Below, in pieces: positions 11,593 to 20,736 of a stretch of DNA of 64,000 nt. The translations under genes and the position numbers were made by a program. The stretch's first letter is position 1, and each line of letters begins with the position of its first letter. The DNA comes from Salsipaludibacter sp963812245 (GTDB lineage: Bacteria; Actinomycetota; Nitriliruptoria; Nitriliruptorales; Nitriliruptoraceae), in NCBI GenBank assembly GCA_963812245.1, contig CAWEUK010000003.1, forward strand, positions 186,001 through 250,000. The letters run 5' to 3'. The notes under the pieces were generated by a model. It was not told the DNA's origin, searched no databases, and saw nothing but the letters and a program-made list of their open reading frames with translations.

Positions 11593-11598
11593 TACATT
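11593..11598 (+). promoter_or_regulatory. putative -10 element for leaderless hydroquinone reductase mRNA
   Basis: TACATT ends 6 bases before the ATG at 11605, and no ribosome binding site is seen there. This is the spacing expected of a leaderless start and supports 11605 over the downstream GTG/ATG at 11632/11635. Confidence 0.4.
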
Positions 11599-11604
11599 GG
11601 TTGC

Positions 11605-12726
11605 ATGAACAACCATTCGAAGGACTCGTCCGTGATGCCGACCACCACAGACCATGCTGACACGCCGGCGGCGAGCTCGCCGGCAGCCGACACCACTGCG
11701 GGCGGGTACGTGAGCACTGACCCGTCGGGTGGATTCAACCGTGACACCGACTACATCACCCGCCGGATCGTCGACGACCCGGATGCCGAATGGCCGGTCG
11801 AGGCCGGTCGCTATCGCCTGGCGGTCTCGCGTGCGTGTCCGTGGGCCAACCGGGCAATCATCGTGCGGCGCCTGGTCGGGCTCGAGGATGCGATCTCGAT
11901 GGCCGTGGCCGGTCCCACCCACGACGAGGACAGTTGGACCTTCGATCTGGACCCCGGCGAGGTGGACCCGGTGCTGGGCATTCCTCGTCTCAAGGACGCC
12001 TACGAACGCGCCATCCCGGGCTACCCGAAGGGCATCACCGTGCCGGCCATGGTCGACGTGGCGAGCGGGCAGGTGGTGACCAACGACTTTCCCCAGATCA
12101 CGCTCGACCTGTCGACGCAGTGGACCACCCATCACCGAGAGGGTGCACCCGACCTGTATCCACGCCACCTGCGTGACGAGATCGACGCGGTCAACGACGT
12201 CGTCTATCGCGACGTCAACGACGGGGTCTACCAGTGCGGCTTCGCCGGCAGCCAGCAGGCCTACGAGGAGGCGTACCGACGGCTGTTCGACCGGCTCGAC
12301 TGGGTGGCCGATCGCCTCGCGACGCAGCGCTACCTGGTCGGCGACACCATCACCGAGGCCGACGTCCGCCTGTTCACCACCCTGGTGCGCTTCGACGCCG
12401 TCTACCACGGCCACTTCAAGGCCAACCGGTCGAAGTTGACCGAGATGCCGGTGTTGTGGGACTACGCCCGGGACCTGTTCCAGACCCCCGGGTTCGGTGA
12501 CACGATCGACTTCGCCCACATCAAGTCGCACTACTACGAGGTGCACCGTGACCTCAACCCGACCGGCATCGTGCCGGCAGGTCCGGCGCTGGCCAACTGG
12601 GCGGATGCGCATGACCGCGACCAGCTGGGCGGAAGCCCGTTCGGGGTGGGCACGCCACCGCCACCGCCACGAGCCGACGAGGTCGTGCCGGCAGCCCACA
12701 ATCCGGCCCTCGCACTGTTGGGCTGA
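11605..12726 (+). CDS. glutathionyl-hydroquinone reductase-like GST (Xi class/ECM4)
   Basis: 373 residues, the size of S-glutathionyl-(hydro)quinone reductases. After a variable N-terminus come SRACPWANRAIIVRRL with the catalytic cysteine, a conserved cis-Pro region (GITVPAMVD), and an all-helical C-terminal domain (YLVGDTITEADVRLFTTLVRFD). Typical members have CPWAHR; here the histidine is Asn. Actinobacteria normally lack glutathione, so the thiol partner may be mycothiol; that is inference. The start may instead be GTG 11632, which has AAGGA 7 bases upstream. It stands alone between unrelated transcription units. Confidence 0.82.
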   Translation: MNNHSKDSSVMPTTTDHADTPAASSPAADTTAGGYVSTDPSGGFNRDTDYITRRIVDDPDAEWPVEAGRYRLAVSRACPWANRAIIVRRLVGLEDAISMAVAGPTHDEDSWTFDLDPGEVDPVLGIPRLKDAYERAIPGYPKGITVPAMVDVASGQVVTNDFPQITLDLSTQWTTHHREGAPDLYPRHLRDEIDAVNDVVYRDVNDGVYQCGFAGSQQAYEEAYRRLFDRLDWVADRLATQRYLVGDTITEADVRLFTTLVRFDAVYHGHFKANRSKLTEMPVLWDYARDLFQTPGFGDTIDFAHIKSHYYEVHRDLNPTGIVPAGPALANWADAHDRDQLGGSPFGVGTPPPPPRADEVVPAAHNPALALLG

Positions 12727-12844
12727 GCCCACGGCACTAGCATCGTCGTCGACGTGGGACCTCCAGCCGCGCGCGACGCTCCTCCTCGACCCGCCCGTGG
12801 CGCCCACGCCTCCAGCTGCCCGAGGACGACGCAAGGATGGTGCC

Positions 12845-14416
12845 ATGCGCAACACGACCACGCGACTCGGACTCGTGCTGGCCAGTGCCGGCCTGGTGCT
12901 GGCGGGGTGCACTGCTGGTGAAACCGCGCAGGACCCCACCGGAGCCGCGACCGACGCGCCGGCGAGCACCAGCGACGGGGGCAGCGACGACGCGGGCACC
13001 CCGTCCGATGCCGGCGACGAGGCAGTGGTCATCGGCTTCGCGGCCGACCCGCTCAACCTCGACTTCACCACCACGGATGGCGCAGCCATCCCCGAGGCGA
13101 TGCTGGTGAACGTCTACGAGGGCCTGGTGAAGGTGGACCAGGACGGCGAGATCGTGCCCGCGCTGGCATCCGACTGGACCGTCAGCGACGACGGCATGAC
13201 CTACACCTTCACCCTGGTCGAGGACGCAACCTTCTGCAATGGCGATGCCTTTGACGCCGAGGACGTCAAGTTCAGCATCGAGCGGGTGCAGTCGGATGCC
13301 TGGACCACGTCACTGAAGTCGGCCATGGACATCGTGGAGTCGGTCGAGGTCACGTCACCGACCGAGGTCGTCGTGACGCTTTCGGCGCCCTCCAACAACT
13401 GGCTGTATGCCATGACGACCCGGATCGGGGCGATGTTCTCGCCCGACGGGGTCGATGACCTCGCGAACACGCCGGTCGGGACCGGGCCCTACGAGGTCAC
13501 CGACTTCGTGCGTGGCGACCGCCTGGAATTCGAACGTCGAGACGACTACTGGGGCGAGGCACCGGCCTACGCCGACGTGACCTTCCGCTACTTCGACGAC
13601 GGCAATGCGCTCAACAACGCGCTGCTCAGCGAGGACATCGACGTCGTGGCGACCGTGCAGGCGCCCGAGGCGATGAGCCAGTTCGAGGGCGAGGACTACC
13701 AGGTCATCGAGGGCACCTCGCAGGGTGAGGTGGTGCTGTCGCTGAACAACACCAACCCACCGCTGGACGACGTCCGCGTGCGCCAGGCCATTCGCTACGC
13801 CATCGACAACGAAGCCGTCCGCGCGACTGCATGGGCCGGGTACGGCACGATGATCGGCAGCATGGTGCCGCCCACCGACCCGTGGTACGAGGACCTGACC
13901 GGCATGTATCCGCTCGACCAGCAGCAGGCCATGGATCTGCTCGAGGAGGCCGGGGCCAGCGACATCACGCTCGACTTCAAGGTGCCCAATCTCCCCTACG
14001 CGGTGGCCGCCGCCCAGACGGTGCAGTCCAACCTCGCCGAGGTCGGCATCTCGGCCGAGGTGGAGACCCAGGAGTTCCCGGCGGTGTGGCTGGAGGACGT
14101 GCTGACGAACCACGACTACCACATGTCGGTGATCGCCCACGTCGAGCCCCGCGACATCGACCGCTTCGCCAACCCGGACTACTACTTCCAGTACGACAGT
14201 CCGGAGGTGCAGCAGTTGCTGCAGGAGGCTGATGCGGGCACCCCCGAGGAACAGGTCACCAAGACCGCCGAGGCCGCCCGGATCATCTCCGAGGACGCGG
14301 CGGCAGAATTCCTGTTCCTGGCACCCAACCTGCTGGTTGCCAACCCGTCCGTGGGCGGACTGCCGCAGAACCGGGTCGGGGAGTCGTTCGACCTGACCAC
14401 CCTGGCGCCGCAGTGA
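12845..14416 (+). CDS. ABC importer substrate-binding lipoprotein (family 5)
   Basis: A 523-residue extracytoplasmic solute-binding protein of the dipeptide/oligopeptide/nickel family. The signal peptide ends in a lipobox (LVLAGC, Cys about residue 22), followed by a Ser/Thr/Asp-rich linker. The mature part carries family-5 landmarks: ALASDWTVSDDGMTYTF, the FNAEDV-like DAEDVKFSIERV, and TPVGTGPYEVTDF. ATG 12845 has AAGGA 7 bases upstream. It heads a six-gene operon with two permeases, two ATPases and a sulfatase. The ligand could be a peptide, glycoside or sulfated compound. Confidence 0.88.
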   Translation: MRNTTTRLGLVLASAGLVLAGCTAGETAQDPTGAATDAPASTSDGGSDDAGTPSDAGDEAVVIGFAADPLNLDFTTTDGAAIPEAMLVNVYEGLVKVDQDGEIVPALASDWTVSDDGMTYTFTLVEDATFCNGDAFDAEDVKFSIERVQSDAWTTSLKSAMDIVESVEVTSPTEVVVTLSAPSNNWLYAMTTRIGAMFSPDGVDDLANTPVGTGPYEVTDFVRGDRLEFERRDDYWGEAPAYADVTFRYFDDGNALNNALLSEDIDVVATVQAPEAMSQFEGEDYQVIEGTSQGEVVLSLNNTNPPLDDVRVRQAIRYAIDNEAVRATAWAGYGTMIGSMVPPTDPWYEDLTGMYPLDQQQAMDLLEEAGASDITLDFKVPNLPYAVAAAQTVQSNLAEVGISAEVETQEFPAVWLEDVLTNHDYHMSVIAHVEPRDIDRFANPDYYFQYDSPEVQQLLQEADAGTPEEQVTKTAEAARIISEDAAAEFLFLAPNLLVANPSVGGLPQNRVGESFDLTTLAPQ

Positions 14417-14499
14417 CGCCGGTGACCATGTTCGGTCCGGCGACCTGACGACCATGCCCGGGTTTCTGATCCGCCACACGAGGGAGTCCACGCCGCCTG

Positions 14500-15447
14500 A
14501 TGGTGTTGCAGATCCTGGTCCGAACCATGACCCTGGCAGTCACCCTGGTCCTCGCGTCGTTGCTGGTCTTCGGGTTCATGACCGTGCTGCCGGGTTCGGC
14601 TGCGCGGGTTCAGCTTGGTGTCAATGCGACCGAGGAGGCGGTGCAACAGCTCGAGGCCGAGTTCGGGACCAACCGACCGCTGCCGGAGCAGTACTGGGAC
14701 TGGGTGTCGGGACTGCCGTCGGGAGAGTTCGGCACGTCCCACGTGACCCGGGCCGAAATCGGACCCCAGATCGTCGATCGGCTGATGGTCACCCTGTGGT
14801 TGGTCGGGGCCGGCATGCTCGTGGCGCTGCTGATCGCCGTGCCGCTGGGCACGATGGCCGCGGTTCGACATCGAGATCCCAGTGGCACCGTGCTGGCAGC
14901 GGTCAGCCAGATCGGGATCGCCATCCCCAGTTTCCTTGCCGGGATCCTGCTCGTGTCGGTATTCGCGGTCGGGCTGGGGTGGTTCCCGTCGGGTGGCTGG
15001 ACGCCGCCGTCACAGGGTGTGGGTGCGTTCCTGTCGAGCCTGGTGCTGCCCGCGCTGGCCCTGGGACTCGTGCAGGGTTCGGTGCTGTCGCGCTACGTGC
15101 GTTCGACCGTCCTCAACGTGCAGCGGGAGGACTTCATCCGCACCGCACGGTCCAAGGGGTTGGTGGCTCGCCAGGCCATGGTCCGCCACGGCCTGCGCAA
15201 CGCCGCCATCCCGGTCGTGACCGTGCTGGGCATCCAGTTGTCGACCCTGCTGGTGGGTGCGGTGGTGGTCGAGAAGGTGTTCGTCATCCCGGGGCTGGGC
15301 TCGCTCCTGCTGGACGGTGTGGCGAACCGTGACCTGCTGTTGGTGCAGGGGGTCGTCATGGTCCTGGTCGTGGCGATCCTGATGATCAACTGGGCGGTGG
15401 ACGTCCTGTACACCGTGTTGGATCCACGCCTGCGGGCGACGGCATGA
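14500..15447 (+). CDS. ABC importer permease, DppB type
   Basis: A 315-residue inner-membrane permease of the dipeptide-transporter class. It has an N-terminal transmembrane helix (LVLASLLVFGFMTVLPG), an extracytoplasmic segment containing RPLPEQYWDW, and five further helices. The EAA loop that contacts the ATPases is at RTARSKGLVARQAMVRHGLRN. AGGGAG lies 13 bases before the ATG, which is long. Its stop overlaps the next permease start by four bases. It forms the translocation pore with the following gene product. Confidence 0.87.
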   Translation: MVLQILVRTMTLAVTLVLASLLVFGFMTVLPGSAARVQLGVNATEEAVQQLEAEFGTNRPLPEQYWDWVSGLPSGEFGTSHVTRAEIGPQIVDRLMVTLWLVGAGMLVALLIAVPLGTMAAVRHRDPSGTVLAAVSQIGIAIPSFLAGILLVSVFAVGLGWFPSGGWTPPSQGVGAFLSSLVLPALALGLVQGSVLSRYVRSTVLNVQREDFIRTARSKGLVARQAMVRHGLRNAAIPVVTVLGIQLSTLLVGAVVVEKVFVIPGLGSLLLDGVANRDLLLVQGVVMVLVVAILMINWAVDVLYTVLDPRLRATA

Positions 15448-16325
15448 GCGCCGCTGCCGACACCGCGGAGACCGTCGACCTGCCGCTCGGGGGAGTGGTC
15501 GATCACCCGGGCAAGGGCAACTGGTCACTGCGCATCGGGGCCAGCCTGGTGGGCCTGGTGGTGCTCATGGCGCTGGTTTCGCTGGTCTGGACGCCCTGGG
15601 ACCCCCTCCATGTCGACGGGATGAACCGATTGGCGGGCCCCAGTACCGAGCACTGGATGGGCACGGATCGGTTCGGCCGCGACGTGTTCAGCCGGCTGCT
15701 GGTGGGTGCCCGCACCACGCTGTACGTCGGCGTCGTCTCCGTCGGTGTGGCTGCAGTGGTCGGGATTCCGCTCGGGATCGTGATGGGGATGGCACCGCCC
15801 TCGCTGCGACTTGGCCTCGTGCGCCTCAACGACCTGCTGCTGGCCTTCCCGGCACTCCTGCTGGCGATCATGTTCGGTGCGGTCTTCGGGGCCTCGACGA
15901 CCTCGGCCATGGTGGCGATCGGGTTGGGCACCATCCCCGTGTTCGCCCGCATCACGCGCAGCGGCACGTTGCAGGTGATGAGCACCGAGTACGTGCTGGC
16001 GGCCCGGTCGGCGGGTCGTTCGCCCGTCGCGATCGCCAGGCGCCACGTGCTGCCCAACATCGCCAGTCTGTTGCTGATCCAGGCCTCGGTCGCCTTTGCG
16101 ATCGCGGTGCTGGCCGAGGCTGCGCTGTCATTCCTGGGTGTCGGCACGCAGCCGCCGACGCCCTCGTGGGGCTACATGCTCAACGACGCCTACACGGTGC
16201 TGCTGGTGGACCCACTGCTGTCGCTGTGGCCGGGGGCGGCGATCGCCATCGCCGTCCTGGGATTCAACCTGCTGGGTGACGGACTTCGTGACCGTCTCGA
16301 CCCGCGACTGTCAGGGATGCGATGA
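15444..16325 (+). CDS. ABC importer permease, DppC type
   Basis: A 293-residue second permease. After a short cytoplasmic N-terminus, one helix and the family segment EHWMGTDRFGRDVFSRLL, five more helices follow. The EAA motif is AARSAGRSPVAIARRHVLPN. The start (ATGA) overlaps the DppB-type stop, and the end overlaps the start of the first ATPase, indicating coupled translation and stoichiometric assembly of the importer. Confidence 0.88.
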   Translation: MSAAADTAETVDLPLGGVVDHPGKGNWSLRIGASLVGLVVLMALVSLVWTPWDPLHVDGMNRLAGPSTEHWMGTDRFGRDVFSRLLVGARTTLYVGVVSVGVAAVVGIPLGIVMGMAPPSLRLGLVRLNDLLLAFPALLLAIMFGAVFGASTTSAMVAIGLGTIPVFARITRSGTLQVMSTEYVLAARSAGRSPVAIARRHVLPNIASLLLIQASVAFAIAVLAEAALSFLGVGTQPPTPSWGYMLNDAYTVLLVDPLLSLWPGAAIAIAVLGFNLLGDGLRDRLDPRLSGMR

Positions 16326-17450
16326 GCACCAGTGCGTCCGCATCGCCAGCCATCGCCGGGTCCACGCCCGAGGCAGCGCTGGTCGTGGACGGGTTGCACG
16401 TCGGGGCGGTCAGGACTGGGCCTGGTCCACGACGTGTCGTTCGAACTCGGCCGGGGAGATCGACTGGGCCTGATCGGGGAGTCAGGGTCGGGCAAGTCCC
16501 TGACCGCGCTGGCGATCATGGGCCTGTTGCCTGAAGGGCTCACGGCCTCCGGCGTGGTCACGCTCCCGTCGGCGACCGGGGAGTCGGCGGCCGCCGCGAA
16601 CCTGGTCGAGGCCGGCGAGGCCGCTCGCGCCGACCTGCGTGGACGAGTCATGTCGATGGTGTTCCAGGAACCCATGACTGCCCTGAACCCGGTGATGCGC
16701 GTCGGACGCCAGGTGGCGGAGGTCATGGAGGTGCACGGCACGGCGTCTCGGCGCGAGGCCATGCGGCGAGCCGTGGAGTTGCTCGGCCAGGTCCAGTTGC
16801 GCGACCCGGCCGGCGTCGCCGACCGGTATCCCCACCAACTGTCGGGTGGCCAGCGGCAGCGCGTGATGCTCGCGATCGCCCTGGCAAATGAGCCCGACGT
16901 GCTGATCTGCGACGAGCCGACCACGGCGTTGGACGTGACGGTGCAGGCCCAGATGCTCGACCTGGTGGTCCGAGGGGCTGCCGAGCGTGATGCCGCCCTC
17001 CTGTTCATCACCCACGACCTCGCCGTGGTCGCGACCGTGTGCGAGCGCGTCATGGTCATGTACGGCGGCCACATCGTGGAGTCCGGACCGACCCGACGGG
17101 TCTTCACGCGGCCACGCCACCCCTACACCCACGGACTCGTGCGGGCATCCGACCTGGGCGGCGGGGACGCCGCGGGCATGTCGGGCGAACTGCCGACGAT
17201 CCCGGGATCGGTCCCGGCAGCCGGGGAGTTCCCGTCGGGGTGCGTCTTCCGGACCCGCTGCGACCGTGCCGACCAGGACTGCGAGGACCCGCCGCCCTGG
17301 GAGGGTGTCGCCCAGGACGGCTGGGCCTGTGTGCATCCGTACGAGTCGTGGGAACCGCAGATTGCGGCAGCGGGGTCATCGGGACTTGACGCTGGTGATG
17401 GGTCGTCCCGAGACACGATGACCGGGCAAGGCATCACCGATGACGTCTGA
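16322..17450 (+). CDS. ABC importer ATPase, DppD type (frameshifted)
   Basis: First ATPase of the importer, about 375 residues once one base is removed near 16417-16420. The N-terminus (ALVVDGLHVGAV) is in one frame; everything from LVHDVSFEL onward is in another. Beyond the break all motifs are intact: GESGSGKS (Walker A), QLSGGQRQRVMLAIAL (signature), DVLICDEPTTALD (Walker B) and ITHDLAVV. The C-terminal oligopeptide extension with a cysteine cluster (GCVFRTRCDRADQDC) may bind an iron-sulfur centre, as in related DppD/OppD proteins. The break is probably sequence error. It overlaps the next ATPase by 11 bases. Confidence 0.85.
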
Positions 17451-18426
17451 GACGGCTGTCCCGACGGGCACGACTGACCGTGGCGACCAGGATCCTGCGG
17501 CGCCGATCATCGAGGTCACGGGGTTGTCGCGATCGTTTCGCAAGCCCCGCACCTCACTGTTCTCGGCGCCCGGAACGGTGCACGCCCTGCGCGACGTGTC
17601 GCTGCAGGTGGGTCGTGGCCAGCGCTTCGGGATCGTGGGGGAGTCCGGATCGGGCAAGTCGACGTTGTTGCGCCTGATCGGGGCCCTCGACGAGCCGACG
17701 GCCGGTTCCATCACGTTCGAGGGGCGTGAGATCGTCGGCAGGAAGGAGCGCGACCTGCAGTTCCTGCGTGACGACATGCAGTTCGTCTTCCAGGATCCCA
17801 TGGGCTCGTTGGATCCGCGGATGCGCGTGCGTGACATCATCGTCGAGCCCCTGGTGGCGCTCGGACGTCGGGACAACCAGGCACGACTCGACGAACTGCT
17901 GGCTGCGGTGGGTCTGCCGCCGGCGGCTGCTCGGCGCCATCCCCATCAGTTCTCGGGCGGGCAACGCCAGCGCATCGCCATCGCCCGTGCCCTGTCGACC
18001 CAGCCGGCGGTGTTGCTGGCGGATGAACCCGTGAGTGCCCTGGACGTCTCGGTCCGGGCCCAGATCCTGAACCTGCTGGCCGGCCTGGTGCGCGAGTTCG
18101 ACCTCACGATGGTGTTCGTGTCCCACGACCTGTCGGTGGTCCGGCGCGTGTGCGACGTCGTCGCCGTGATGCAGGAGGGCCGGATCGTCGAACAGGGCCC
18201 GACGGAGATCGTGACGACGAATCCTCAGCATCCCTACACCCGCCAGTTGCTGGGGGCCGTGCCAACCATCGCCGCAGCGTTGCACGGCCAGACCGCAGCC
18301 GAGCTTGCCGCCAACATCGTGCCCGGGGACGCTGGCGAAGGTGGCGGTGGTCGCGACGGTGCCGACAGTTCCGGTGGCGACGGGGATGGAGGGACGCAGG
18401 GCGATCCGGACGTGGCGCAGGCATGA
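17440..18426 (+). CDS. ABC importer ATPase, DppF type
   Basis: A 328-residue second ATPase. Motifs: GESGSGKSTLLRLIG, QFSGGQRQRIAIARAL, VLLADEPVSALDVS, VSHDLSVV, then HPYTRQLLGAVP of the oligopeptide-transport C-terminus. Residues from about 290 are a Gly/Asp-rich low-complexity tail, unusual for DppF. The ATG lies inside the end of the DppD gene, and its stop overlaps the sulfatase ATG (ATGA), tying importer and sulfatase expression together. Confidence 0.9.
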   Translation: MTSETAVPTGTTDRGDQDPAAPIIEVTGLSRSFRKPRTSLFSAPGTVHALRDVSLQVGRGQRFGIVGESGSGKSTLLRLIGALDEPTAGSITFEGREIVGRKERDLQFLRDDMQFVFQDPMGSLDPRMRVRDIIVEPLVALGRRDNQARLDELLAAVGLPPAAARRHPHQFSGGQRQRIAIARALSTQPAVLLADEPVSALDVSVRAQILNLLAGLVREFDLTMVFVSHDLSVVRRVCDVVAVMQEGRIVEQGPTEIVTTNPQHPYTRQLLGAVPTIAAALHGQTAAELAANIVPGDAGEGGGGRDGADSSGGDGDGGTQGDPDVAQA

Positions 18427-20702
18427 CCGACGCCTCGGAATTCGCCGGCACCATCGGCCGGACCCACCACGACTCGGTGCCGCACTGGCCGCGGCCGCCC
18501 CGCCCTCCCGCTGCCGCGCCCAACGTGGTGTTCGTGGTGCTCGATGACCTCGGATTCGCGGACTTCGGGTGCTACGGCTCCGAGATCGCCACGCCGACCA
18601 TCGACCGCCTGGCCGCGAACGGCCTGCGCTACACGAATTTCCACACGACGGCGCTGTGCTCGTCCAGCCGCGCGTCGCTGCTGACCGGGCGCAACCACCA
18701 CAGCGTGGGCATGCGGATGCTGTCAAACCTCGACACCGGGTATCCCAGCGGGCGCGGTCGCGTGGGCCACGACGCCGCCACGATCGCCGAGATGCTGCTC
18801 GACGTCGGGTTCAACACCATGTGCGTCGGGAAGTGGCACCTGGCACCAACCGAGGCGACCACGGCCGCCGGACCCTACGACCAGTGGCCGTTGGGCCGGG
18901 GCTTCGAACGGTTCCACGGCTTCCTGGAGGCCGAGACGGATGCCTTCCACCCGGAGCTGTTCCGGGACAACCACGCCGTGGATCCACCGCGGTCACCGGG
19001 CTCCCACCTCACCGAGGACCTGGTCGACCAGGCGATCTCGATGGTGACCAACCAGGTGTCCGTCGCCCCCGAGCGACCCTTCTTCCTGCACCTGGCATTC
19101 TCGGCGCCGCATGCACCCCACCAGGCACCCGCCGAGTTCCTTGCCGCCCAACGCGGGCGCTGGGATGCGGGCTGGGACGTCCATCGCGCGGCGCGTCTGG
19201 AGCGCCAGAAGGCCATGGGTCTGCTGCCGGACCACACCGTGATGCCCCCGCGGGATCCACGCGTGCCTGCCTGGAGCGACCTGTCCACCGACGAGCAGGC
19301 GGTGCACCTGCGTCTGCAGGAGGCCTACGCGGCCATGGTTGCCCACACCGACGTCCAGCTGGGGCGGTTCGTGGCGGCACTCGAACGCCTGGGCCAACTG
19401 GATGACACGCTCATGGTCGTGATGTCGGACAACGGCGCCAGCCAGGAGGGCGGTGTCAACGGGTCGCTCAACCCCACCGCGTTCCAGAATCGCCAGCCGG
19501 AGCCCCTGGACGGACTGGTCGCCAATCGCGACCTCGCCGGCGGCCCCGATGCCCAGTCCAACTACGGGCTGGGCTGGGCGGCGGTCTCCAACTCCCCGTT
19601 CAAGCGCTACAAGCAGAACACGGACGAAGGGGGTGTGCGCGATCCGCTGGTCGTGCACTGGCCAGCCGGCATCGCGGATCCCGGCGGGCTGCGTCACCAG
19701 TTCCTCCACGTCATCGACATCGTCCCCACGGTGCTGGCGGTCGCTGGTGTCGAGGCACCCATCGTGCGCCGGGGCATCGTCCAGCAACCGGTGCACGGCC
19801 TCGACCTGTCGCCCACGCTCGCGGATCCGACCGCAGCGTCCCCACGCCACGTCCAGCACTTCGAGATGTTCGGTCACCGAGGGCTGTGGTGGGATGGCTG
19901 GAAGGCGGTTGCCTTCCACGAGCGGGGCACCTCGTTCGACGACGACGTCTGGGAGCTGTACGACCTGGATGCCGATCCGGCGGAGGCCCGTGATCTCGCT
20001 GCCCAGGAACCACACCGGCTCGACGCCATGGTCGATCGGTTCTGGGTGGAGGCCGAGACCCACGGGGTGCTGCCCCTGGACGACCGTGGCTTCGCGGATC
20101 GCGCCCGCATTCCGCGGCCCGGGTCACCCCGGGACCGCACCCGGTTCACCTACCACGCGGGGATGGGGCACCTGCCCGGGGCCGCCGCTCCGCCGGTGAT
20201 GCAACGATCCCACCGGATCACCGTGACCCTCGACACGGCCACGGCACGGGCGGAGACCGATGGATTGCAGGCACCGTCGGACACCCTGCCGGACGGCGTG
20301 CTGGTCGCCCACGGCGGCATCAGCGCGGGCTACGCCCTGTACGTGATCGGTGGCCATCTCGTCTATCACTACAACTTCCTGGGCACCCACCAGCAGGTGC
20401 GATCGCGCGAGCCGGTGTCGGCCGACGCCTTGATCCTGGCGATGGCCTTCGACGTGGATGCCGATGCGGCCGACCGAGGGGGCACGGTCACGTTGTCGGT
20501 CCACGACGTCGAGGTCGGGCGCGGCCGGGTGGCGCGGACCCTGCCGTTCTTCCTGGGCTGGGAGGGCCTTGACGTGGGCCGTGATGCCCTGACCGCGGTG
20601 AGTCCGGACTACACCGACGAGTTCCCGTTCGGTGGCGTCATCGACCGGGTCGTGTTCGACCTGGCCGAGTCCGAGCACGTGCCCTTCGAGCGTCACGACT
20701 GA
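18423..20702 (+). CDS. type I sulfatase (arylsulfatase-like), cytoplasmic
   Basis: 759 residues, alkaline-phosphatase superfamily. Metal ligands: VVLDDLGFADFGCYG near the N-terminus and MSDNGASQEGG in the middle. The active-site motif is LCSSSRASLLTGR, where Cys would be converted to formylglycine; the usual C-x-P/A-S/T-R has Ser at the third position here. KWHLAP and GGVRDPLVVHWP are also conserved. The C-terminal ~150 residues form a beta-rich domain. There is no signal peptide, so substrates must be imported, matching the preceding transporter. No formylglycine-generating enzyme is in the window. It is the last gene of the operon. Confidence 0.87.
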   Translation: MTDASEFAGTIGRTHHDSVPHWPRPPRPPAAAPNVVFVVLDDLGFADFGCYGSEIATPTIDRLAANGLRYTNFHTTALCSSSRASLLTGRNHHSVGMRMLSNLDTGYPSGRGRVGHDAATIAEMLLDVGFNTMCVGKWHLAPTEATTAAGPYDQWPLGRGFERFHGFLEAETDAFHPELFRDNHAVDPPRSPGSHLTEDLVDQAISMVTNQVSVAPERPFFLHLAFSAPHAPHQAPAEFLAAQRGRWDAGWDVHRAARLERQKAMGLLPDHTVMPPRDPRVPAWSDLSTDEQAVHLRLQEAYAAMVAHTDVQLGRFVAALERLGQLDDTLMVVMSDNGASQEGGVNGSLNPTAFQNRQPEPLDGLVANRDLAGGPDAQSNYGLGWAAVSNSPFKRYKQNTDEGGVRDPLVVHWPAGIADPGGLRHQFLHVIDIVPTVLAVAGVEAPIVRRGIVQQPVHGLDLSPTLADPTAASPRHVQHFEMFGHRGLWWDGWKAVAFHERGTSFDDDVWELYDLDADPAEARDLAAQEPHRLDAMVDRFWVEAETHGVLPLDDRGFADRARIPRPGSPRDRTRFTYHAGMGHLPGAAAPPVMQRSHRITVTLDTATARAETDGLQAPSDTLPDGVLVAHGGISAGYALYVIGGHLVYHYNFLGTHQQVRSREPVSADALILAMAFDVDADAADRGGTVTLSVHDVEVGRGRVARTLPFFLGWEGLDVGRDALTAVSPDYTDEFPFGGVIDRVVFDLAESEHVPFERHD

Positions 20703-20736
20703 ACCGCACGGCGTGGAACGTGAATCTGGGGCCGTG

